Shown: one piece after another, positions 37,608 to 43,251 of the stretch
Layout of the letters: the number at the start of each line of letters is the position of its first letter
Numbering within the stretch: position 1 is the stretch's first letter
From: Pseudoalteromonas luteoviolacea NCIMB 1942
Lineage (GTDB): Bacteria; Pseudomonadota; Gammaproteobacteria; Enterobacterales; Alteromonadaceae
Assembly (NCBI RefSeq): GCF_001625595.1
Contig: NZ_AUXT01000151.1
Coordinates: forward strand, 1-43,251
Length of the DNA stretch: 43,251 nt
Direction: 5' to 3'
Translations under genes and position numbers: made by a program
Notes under the pieces: model-generated
Databases searched by the model: none
Told to the model about the DNA's origin: nothing
What the model saw: the letters and a program-made list of their open reading frames with translations, nothing else

Positions 37608-38285
37608 TTATGCGGCAGCGGAAGCAAACATCGTTTGTTCGATTTGATCGAAAAAATCAATCCAGAGTCGCCAAGCATTGTCTGCTGAAGCGCTTACTTG
37701 TTCGAATTCATCAGCATCAACCACGCTCATCAGCGAGTTGTCAGCCTCTTCGACATGATCAGGTTCTTGAATAAGGTGGATCTCTACCCACGGCAATCTC
37801 TTCTTACCAGTGACTTTTTCAACTCCGATACCAATCGATGAAACAAGCGCTAAATCAACTACCTCAGTGGCAAAAATAAAACCTAGCGCATCTGCCTTAT
37901 TGAATGACGACTCTTTAAAGCCTTTCAGCAAAGCGACTGTTTCTTTGCTACCAGCCATTTGAGTAACATCCTTAATATCAAAACCAGCTTTGGTCATGGT
38001 GCTGATATAGATGCTTTCGTGAGACCGACGAGGTTCGCCATCCCCTACCTCTTGATTCAAAATTTTTGTGATCGCACATTTCGACTCGATTGTTGGCAAT
38101 GTTGCAATGCAGTTAGCTAAAAAGGTTGGAAAATAATGCAAAGGGTGCCACCACTGGCCTAACATGTAGGCTACGTCGTCCATTTCATAACCCCCTTCTT
38201 TCAATCGCGAAAATAGAGAGTGGTTCTGCAATTCCATTCGAAGGGGATTGCTATTGAGTAAATTGCTTAAATTATCGTTCATCAT
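37608..38285 (-). CDS. Haem-oxygenase-like di-iron oxidase (HDO; iron-containing redox enzyme family)
   Basis: A 225-aa all-helical protein with the ligand pattern of the HDO family (CADD, UndA, BesC, SznF central domain): Glu79 and His89 (NQEVGDGEPRRSHESIY), Glu141 (FATEVVDLA), then His170, Glu174 and His177 (EIHLIQEPDH). All six expected ligands are present, so it should bind two irons. Known members carry out N-oxygenation (SznF), C-C cleavage to terminal olefins (UndA, BesC) or other oxidations. Beside an N-hydroxylase and an amidinotransferase, an N-oxygenation or C-C cleavage of an amino-acid precursor is plausible but unproved. SD AAAAGG; 30 bp after the fusion gene. Confidence 0.82.
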   Translation of the reverse strand: MMNDNLSNLLNSNPLRMELQNHSLFSRLKEGGYEMDDVAYMLGQWWHPLHYFPTFLANCIATLPTIESKCAITKILNQEVGDGEPRRSHESIYISTMTKAGFDIKDVTQMAGSKETVALLKGFKESSFNKADALGFIFATEVVDLALVSSIGIGVEKVTGKKRLPWVEIHLIQEPDHVEEADNSLMSVVDADEFEQVSASADNAWRLWIDFFDQIEQTMFASAAA

Positions 38286-38315
38286 GCTTTTACCTTTTTT
38301 ATGATTATTGAAGGC

Positions 38316-40238
38316 TTATGCCGACTTCTGACTCACTGCCGAATTCGGAATAAAATTAAATAAACCGCCATATTTGTGTGTGTTTGATCTATATAACTCA
38401 TCGTTTGCTAAGTTTTGGTCCATCACATCTCTGTCTTGTGATAACTTCGCTCGTATAGCTATATCCTTGATTTCAATATTGAAACCTATAATAAAGTCAG
38501 ATAACTTCTTAATCCGAGGATCCGCTTTGCTTAACTGGTAGCCATACTTATCATGATGTTGGGAGATGCTTTGTAACCCAGTCACTAATTCTTGAGAGGT
38601 AGAGACTGGTTCAGCCAAACCTGTAATATGTACCGATATCGAATTCCATGTTGGTAGCTGATCCGAGTTGTATACTCGCGGGGAGATGTAGGTGTCTGGT
38701 CCATGGAAGACTATCTTGCAATCACCTTTAAATAAGCTCTCTATTTGTGGATTTCCTCTATCCATATGGCCAAAGAGCACCTCGTTCCCCAACTTGTCTT
38801 TAGAGTAAATGAGCGGTAGCTGAGTCACATGTGGCGCACCGTTTTGTGCATTGGATACCAGTGTTGCAAATGGGAAGCTTTTAATAAGAAACAGGGCTAG
38901 CTCTGTATCATCGGAAACATGACGTCGTGGGGGATATATTCCACTCAAATTAGCCGATGTTTGGCCAACAATACTTTTTATTATTTTTTCAGAGCGCATT
39001 GGTAAGAGTGACAAAAGTGTATCACTTAACCCCATGGAAGACTCTGTTAAACCTTGTAGAAAAAGTCGGCCGCGAAACCCATCTGTAAATATGGCTGCAT
39101 GCTCTTTTGTTACTTCTGGTTGACCGTGGGCATTGATGGATAATTTTCCTTCAAATCCAGCAAACATCACCTTATCAAGCTCTCGAATGTAACCCGTGGC
39201 GAGCACAACTAGGTCTGACGAATACTGACTAGTCAAATTATTACTCACGTTCCTGAGCGATGAGACAGCCTTATCACCATCTAGCTGGATAGACTCTAAC
39301 TTGGTAAGCCTTTGGATTGAGAATCGATGTTCACCAGTTACTTTTTGAGCATATAAAATGTCATATAATTGCTCAAGCAGGCCAATTTCTACGACGCTGT
39401 AGTTAGTGCGTTGTAAATCACACATCAATCGTTTCTTGGTCGACTCTGAGCTTTTAAAGAAAAACTCAGATTCGTCCGAATTAAAGCATTCATTTACAAA
39501 TGGCGATGCCTCTGAAGGCTCTAACGCATACTTAGAGCTAACCAATTTAACTTCACACGATGGGTAATGCTCTAGTAAGTAAACACATATTTCTGCCGCA
39601 CTTTGCCCACTACCAACAACCGCAAAGGTATACTCGCCATCTTTATTTGGACATTTACTATCTATTTCCTTTAGAAATTCACTTGAGTGGATCACATGCG
39701 ATTTCACTTCTGCGCTGTTTTCAACCCAATTGGCTTTGCCACCTGGGGCATGTATTACATTCTTAGTAATGTATACACGCTCTCCTTCAGGGTGAGCAGC
39801 TACCACCTTAAATACATCAATTTGTGCTCCCTGCTGATCTTTGGCTTTAACCATTTCGACTGATTTTACATAGGTGTCGTAAGCAACTTTGCTATCAAAG
39901 TGCAATGCGACCCAACTCAAATAGTCTTGGTACTCAGTACGCGTAGGACTAAACTTAGCCAAGTTAACAAATGCTTCTAACCTGCCTTTTGAGCGTAAGT
40001 ATTCCAAAAATGAGAACTTACTCTTTGGGTTTCTAAGCGTGACAAGATCTTTTAGAAAAGATATTTGTAGCCTAGAGCCGTCAATCATCATGCCCGGATG
40101 CCATGAGAACTTAGACTTTTGCTCTAAGAACAGGCTCTTTACGGAACATGGCTGCTCTTCTTCAGCTATCGCAATGGCCAGATTTGAAGGCCCAAATCCA
40201 ATCCCAATATAGTCATAGATACTTTCTTTAGTCATCAT
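38316..40238 (-). CDS. Fused L-ornithine N5-hydroxylase / KtzT-like piperazate synthase
   Basis: A 640-aa two-domain protein. Residues 1-420 are a SidA/IucD/PvdA/KtzI flavin N-monooxygenase: FAD motif GIGFGPSNL (12-20), QISFLKDLVTLRNP, NADPH motif VVGSGQSAAE and LATGY. Residues about 425-625 are a PaiB/KtzT-type domain: GIYPPRRHV, HVTQLPLIY, FGHMDRGNP (His491 in the place of the KtzT haem-ligand His), HGPDTYISP, PTWNSISVH. KtzI makes N5-hydroxyornithine and KtzT, a haem enzyme of the PaiB fold, closes the N-N bond to give L-piperazic acid. Fusion of both strongly suggests a complete ornithine-to-piperazate enzyme. A plain hydroxamate siderophore enzyme is less likely: there is no acyl/formyl-transferase and no TonB receptor. 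Confidence 0.88.
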   Translation of the reverse strand: MMTKESIYDYIGIGFGPSNLAIAIAEEEQPCSVKSLFLEQKSKFSWHPGMMIDGSRLQISFLKDLVTLRNPKSKFSFLEYLRSKGRLEAFVNLAKFSPTRTEYQDYLSWVALHFDSKVAYDTYVKSVEMVKAKDQQGAQIDVFKVVAAHPEGERVYITKNVIHAPGGKANWVENSAEVKSHVIHSSEFLKEIDSKCPNKDGEYTFAVVGSGQSAAEICVYLLEHYPSCEVKLVSSKYALEPSEASPFVNECFNSDESEFFFKSSESTKKRLMCDLQRTNYSVVEIGLLEQLYDILYAQKVTGEHRFSIQRLTKLESIQLDGDKAVSSLRNVSNNLTSQYSSDLVVLATGYIRELDKVMFAGFEGKLSINAHGQPEVTKEHAAIFTDGFRGRLFLQGLTESSMGLSDTLLSLLPMRSEKIIKSIVGQTSANLSGIYPPRRHVSDDTELALFLIKSFPFATLVSNAQNGAPHVTQLPLIYSKDKLGNEVLFGHMDRGNPQIESLFKGDCKIVFHGPDTYISPRVYNSDQLPTWNSISVHITGLAEPVSTSQELVTGLQSISQHHDKYGYQLSKADPRIKKLSDFIIGFNIEIKDIAIRAKLSQDRDVMDQNLANDELYRSNTHKYGGLFNFIPNSAVSQKSA

Positions 40239-40247
40239 CTATACCCA

Positions 40248-41207
40248 CTATTTATAGTTTTTAGTTGTTGTATTTGCAGGATATTTTATTTCTAACCGCT
40301 TTCTTTCATGGTCAAACATGCCTAGTAATGCGGGTAGTGGTGAAACGATCCTTTGTTGATTTTTCGAATCTAGCTCTCTTCTTATCAAAGGTGCTTTCGT
40401 CCAATGAGTAGAGGCTTTGTAGTGATGTTCTTGATGGTAACCATCATTAAACGTCAAGAAATTGTAGAGCTTGTTGTAACAACTAACAGAGTCTGCATAC
40501 TTGTTTTCGGGTAACGCACCAAAGTGTTCATAGAAATTTTGTATATTTACTAGACACAACGTTAAGAAAAATGACACTGTGACGTAGACCAGTGCGGTAC
40601 TAGGAGCAAGAGAAACAAGCAAAATGATATGTACAAATACGATTGCTCTTTCTATTTGCATATACCTTTTATTTTTAGAGGCTGTTTTCCCTTCTTTGCC
40701 GAGTAACTCTTTCGTACCTTTATTGAATACAGCCCACCCTTTATGTACAGAAAGCATTGCAACTAGCCAGCTACCTAGGCTGCTACAGGCACTCTTTACC
40801 GCGTAATCTAATAAGCTTTGGTGTTTGTTAGTGGTGCCTAAAAATGTCGTGGACATATCTTTCGGCTCAGCTCCGTCAATAGACCTATCATTGTTGTAGC
40901 GGTGATGGTTCTTCACGTGGCTTAGCCGATACTCTGTCATCGACTGAAGCGTGGTGACTGAGCACATCCAAAAAGTGATACGAGATAGGGTATTACTTTT
41001 GAACCAAGCCTTATGAACTAATATGTGCCCAATTACGAGAACAGAATAAGTCATTGATATTGTTAGCAATGAAATAATCATTACCTTTGCAGGCAACGAT
41101 GATCCCCCCCAATATTGAAAAGCCACAAAGGGGAGGCAATACTGTAAACACAAGACTGAAAAAGGAAAAATATCCTTCCAAGTTTCTTTCCAAACCACGA
41201 TAAGCAT
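40248..41207 (-). CDS. Membrane di-iron monooxygenase/desaturase (AlkB/desaturase superfamily)
   Basis: A 319-aa integral membrane protein with His boxes HILVH near residue 60, HVKNHHRYNN near 100 and HQEHH near 255, and hydrophobic segments near the N-terminus and around residues 190-220. The spacing and the HVKNHH motif recall alkane-hydroxylase-like members of the superfamily. It probably hydroxylates or desaturates a precursor or acyl chain; substrate unknown. The ATG at 41207 touches AAAGG; a GTG three codons downstream (41198) is better spaced and may be the real start. It lies 30 bp after the amidinotransferase and 9 bp before the fusion gene. Confidence 0.8.
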   Translation of the reverse strand: MLIVVWKETWKDIFPFSVLCLQYCLPFVAFQYWGGSSLPAKVMIISLLTISMTYSVLVIGHILVHKAWFKSNTLSRITFWMCSVTTLQSMTEYRLSHVKNHHRYNNDRSIDGAEPKDMSTTFLGTTNKHQSLLDYAVKSACSSLGSWLVAMLSVHKGWAVFNKGTKELLGKEGKTASKNKRYMQIERAIVFVHIILLVSLAPSTALVYVTVSFFLTLCLVNIQNFYEHFGALPENKYADSVSCYNKLYNFLTFNDGYHQEHHYKASTHWTKAPLIRRELDSKNQQRIVSPLPALLGMFDHERKRLEIKYPANTTTKNYK

Positions 41208-41237
41208 CCTTTAGGGAGTTTTATAAAAAAATACTCT

Positions 41238-42401
41238 TTAAAAATAAGCCTCTAGAGTGCCTTTACGTCTCACGTCTAAGGTGCAGCAGTGAAATCCACC
41301 ACCTAATCGGTTCAAGTTCAGTAGTGATACTGGAATAGGTTCGAAACCCCAACTCTCTAAAGCGCGCACCATATTCATATCCTCAGCCTCAACAAAAACT
41401 TGCTTCTCGTTGAGCATCAGTGTGTTTGCTACAATCCAATTGCTGCACATAGTAAAACTGTTAGAAATATCAATTGTTGGCTCTGGCGCGACCAGAATCT
41501 CCCAGTTTTTAAACATGGCAGGAAGGTGCTTTATACGTTCAGGGTTTACGAGTACTTTTCCAGGAGCCATTGGACAAAAAGTTGCGTCAATGTGCATGGG
41601 GTGAGTATCGTTAACTTCGAGTACATGGACATTGTAGTCACTACCTAGATGTCTGCGAAGCCACTCAATTCCAAACTCGTTTGTCACGTTACTTTGCTGC
41701 GCGAAAATATCTCGTCCACACCTTGCAAAATCTGCAGCATCGAAAACGGGTTCGAACTCTGTAATGCCATACCTCATTTCTTCAATTGATTGAGGTGTTT
41801 GATAGTCTTTTACGTAGAGACTATCCGACAGTTCAGGTTTGGGCGCAGCTGTCCATTTAGCTCCTCGATTAAAGTAGTCTTTTAGCAATGTTCTAAAAGG
41901 AAATGCCTCATAATAACGATTGCGCCAACACATTGGAGCTTCAATAATCTCGTCACCAAATACAATCAGACCATCTCGCGGCATTGCTGAATAGAGACTT
42001 CCTTGCGCATGCCAATCAGGCGTTGAAAAAGGTCGATTCTGCTGGATAGAATCAGGTCTTACGACAGTTAAACCATTACCTGCGAGAATATTTGCAAAAT
42101 TGTCTAGCTCTTCTTTCGCCTTATAAAGCATCTCTTCTGGAAATAATGTACCGCCCTTTTCTTTATATAAATCCCATCCGATTTCAGGCATAGTCGACTC
42201 AATACAAACGCTCCACTCTGGAATTAACATTTCATCGATGCGGCCAACTATGACTTCTTCCAATGGATCCCACTCGTTGTGAGAATTCACTACTGGCTGC
42301 AATTGGTTCTCTGTTTTTAAGGTAATACTTCTATTTATTTGTTCACTTTCTTTAAGAAATATATCTTGAACTTCATTATTTTTAAGTGCTTCGAGCAACA
42401 T
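41238..42401 (-). CDS. L-arginine:amine amidinotransferase (AGAT/SxtG-like)
   Basis: A 387-aa protein matching arginine:glycine amidinotransferases over nearly the whole length: NEWDPLEEVIVGR, APMCWRNRYYEAFPFRTLL, NDTHPMHIDATFCPMAPGKV, and the C-terminal GGGFHCCTLDVRRKGTLEA. Cys372 corresponds to the catalytic Cys407 of human AGAT, and the His in DTHPMHID is also present. The enzyme moves the amidino group from arginine to an acceptor amine, giving a guanidino compound plus ornithine; the ornithine could feed the piperazate fusion enzyme two genes later. SxtG and CyrA are natural-product examples. It is the first gene of the operon, with SD GGAG and a leader of about 510 bp. The acceptor cannot be read from sequence. 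Confidence 0.9.
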   Translation of the reverse strand: MLLEALKNNEVQDIFLKESEQINRSITLKTENQLQPVVNSHNEWDPLEEVIVGRIDEMLIPEWSVCIESTMPEIGWDLYKEKGGTLFPEEMLYKAKEELDNFANILAGNGLTVVRPDSIQQNRPFSTPDWHAQGSLYSAMPRDGLIVFGDEIIEAPMCWRNRYYEAFPFRTLLKDYFNRGAKWTAAPKPELSDSLYVKDYQTPQSIEEMRYGITEFEPVFDAADFARCGRDIFAQQSNVTNEFGIEWLRRHLGSDYNVHVLEVNDTHPMHIDATFCPMAPGKVLVNPERIKHLPAMFKNWEILVAPEPTIDISNSFTMCSNWIVANTLMLNEKQVFVEAEDMNMVRALESWGFEPIPVSLLNLNRLGGGFHCCTLDVRRKGTLEAYF

Positions 42402-42914
42402 AATAATCTCCGAGCTAGTAAGTAGTTACCTCATAAGAAACCTGTTGTTCACTTTTACCTAAGCACCAGATAACTATGAAGTTTGTAGGAGAATTATCTA
42501 TCTACAAGTGGTAAATTCACACCATTTTTAAAGCCTTAAAATCCTTGGTTTATACGTGCAACTATTAAAGCGAAGGAGATTAAACCACTGAGGTAATCAA
42601 CCGGATGTGCAGAGGGTAGAATGGAGAAAACCTAGACGAAAAAGTAAAAGTCTATTTTATTCCTTGGTTTTCTATTGTTATTTATCGTCTAAACTAGGCT
42701 TTTTAATAAAAAAGACTTTTAAAATCACAAAATTTTAAATCAAAAATAGCGTCTAAATTAGTTATGTACTCTAGTAAAAATTTAAAATTGCTGTGGTCCA
42801 ATAAACTCGAATATCACTTTAGGTGGTATGAATGCCAATAAATTAATATAACTTCCCTATAAGCTGAAGCAGTTCAAAAGTAGAACTTCTATTAACTAAA
42901 AAGGAAGTTTTGCA
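42402..42914. other. Leader and presumed promoter region of the biosynthetic operon
   Basis: About 510 bp without a credible gene; it should hold the main minus-strand promoter, but no -35/-10 pair is convincing. Two features stand out. A dyad TTGTAG...CTACAA (42483-42507, 13-nt centre) lies 80-105 bp upstream of the amidinotransferase start. Three CGTCTA-type elements occur: TAGACG at 42633-42638, CGTCTAAACTAG at 42686-42697 and CGTCTAAATTAG at 42750-42761. These may be regulator sites or chance. Confidence 0.4.
42483..42507. promoter_or_regulatory. Candidate operator dyad upstream of the operon
   Basis: TTGTAG (42483-42488) and CTACAA (42502-42507) form an inverted repeat with a 13-nt centre in the leader. 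Arm length and location fit a dimeric regulator site, but a 6-bp dyad in AT-rich DNA can occur by chance. Confidence 0.25.
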
Positions 42915-43035
42915 ATGAGAAGAAGCAAATTCATTGAAAAGCGGCTGGTTGGCATGATCAAAAGCTGACTCTGATATACCAGGTACAGAAATCTGCAGAA
43001 AACACACGTTGGTTAAATCATATTTTATAAATGGA
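42915..43035 (+). pseudogene. IS3-family orfA remnant with a frameshift
   Basis: ATG at 42915 preceded by AAGGAAG gives MRRSKFIEKRLVGMIKS and then a stop at 42966-42968. In the next frame from 42964 the sequence continues ADSDIPGTEICRKHTLVKS. Together these follow the N-terminus of IS3-family OrfA proteins (M-R-K-S-R-F-T-E-x-Q-I-V-x-I-x-K, then E-A-D-S-G-I-P, then C-R-K-H-G-L-S). A two-base loss near 42963 explains the break. Similarity ends near 43035; no orfB is seen. Confidence 0.7.
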
Positions 43036-43251
43036 GTTCTAAATATGATTTTATGGTGTTAATCATTTAAAATTGTTCTAAGAGGAAAAGCTTACGCTTT
43101 AAGGTATGTTTGCAACACTTAACCTAATACACTTAATACTTGAGGAAATCATTTCAAGATAATTGTGAACGCAAGTAAGCACACAATAGCTGTGAATAGG
43201 CCTACATAAAAGGTCAATACGTGTGGTAACCCCCCCTAAAAATAACAGTCC
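43036..43251. other. Right edge, no gene recognised
   Basis: No convincing open frame. The last 33 bases begin TGTGGTAACCCCCCCTAAA, a C-run next to a TG start that looks like the end of another insertion sequence, but the element itself lies outside the window, so this is only a suggestion. Confidence 0.3.

Noticed and set aside
38316..40238. Hydroxamate siderophore pathway suggested by the SidA-type hydroxylase and EntS-like exporter
   Set aside because: The hydroxylase is fused to a KtzT-like domain, there is no acyl- or formyl-transferase for the hydroxylamine, no TonB-dependent receptor or iron-uptake gene, and no Fur-like site was recognised.
1..43251. tRNA, rRNA, CRISPR array or riboswitch
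   Set aside because: No cloverleaf, repeat-spacer array or recognisable riboswitch was seen by eye on either strand; this was not tested by computation.

Overview
The window is AT-rich DNA from a Gram-negative bacterium, most likely a marine gammaproteobacterium of the Pseudoalteromonas/Vibrio/Shewanella kind. The evidence is an RND efflux pair, ISAs1- and IS3-type insertion-sequence remains, and general codon use; no taxonomic marker is present, so genus is a guess. Almost all of it is one non-ribosomal peptide synthetase (NRPS) gene cluster. Eighteen minus-strand genes run from 42401 down to 4298 with short gaps and end at a strong intrinsic terminator. Decayed insertion sequences lie on both flanks.

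Layout from left to right: an ISAs1-family transposase remnant (1-360); a plus-strand full-length UvrA paralogue (571-3417), probably self-resistance; a small stand-alone winged-helix regulator (minus, 3567-3890); an AT-rich gap and the operon terminator (4239-4273). Then, all on the minus strand, come an RND permease and its periplasmic adaptor, NRPS-5 (C-A-T-C-A-T-C), NRPS-4 (TubC docking-C-A-T), an EntS-like MFS exporter, a proline-3-hydroxylase-like oxygenase, a SyrB2-like Fe/2-oxoglutarate enzyme, NRPS-3 (A-T-TE), NRPS-2 (C-A-T-TE) and NRPS-1 (A-T-C-A-T). These are followed by MbtH, a cupin, a PhzF-fold protein, a membrane di-iron desaturase-like protein, a haem-oxygenase-like di-iron oxidase (HDO), an ornithine N-hydroxylase fused to a KtzT-like piperazate-synthase domain, a second membrane di-iron enzyme, and an L-arginine amidinotransferase as first gene. 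About 510 bp of leader and an IS3 orfA pseudogene lie to the right.

How the genes probably work together (inference): the fusion enzyme should make L-piperazic acid from ornithine, and the amidinotransferase should make a guanidino building block. NRPS-3, whose specificity residues look proline-like, may load a cyclic imino acid for modification by the neighbouring SyrB2-like enzyme and/or the proline-3-hydroxylase homologue. The main line can be read as NRPS-4 -> NRPS-5 -> NRPS-1 -> NRPS-2, because NRPS-5 ends in an unpaired C domain, NRPS-1 starts with an unpaired A domain, and NRPS-2 carries a thioesterase. This gives about six residues, including probable Ala (NRPS-4) and Thr (second A domain of NRPS-5). 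No epimerisation domain is seen. Export would use the MFS and RND proteins. A UvrA paralogue suggests that the product binds or damages DNA.

I do not recognise this cluster as a known natural-product pathway. The most unusual points are a SyrB2-type enzyme with His-Gln-Val where halogenases have His-X-Ala/Gly and hydroxylases His-X-Asp/Glu, the KtzI-KtzT fusion, the combination of several N-chemistry and di-iron enzymes, and the split-module assembly line.
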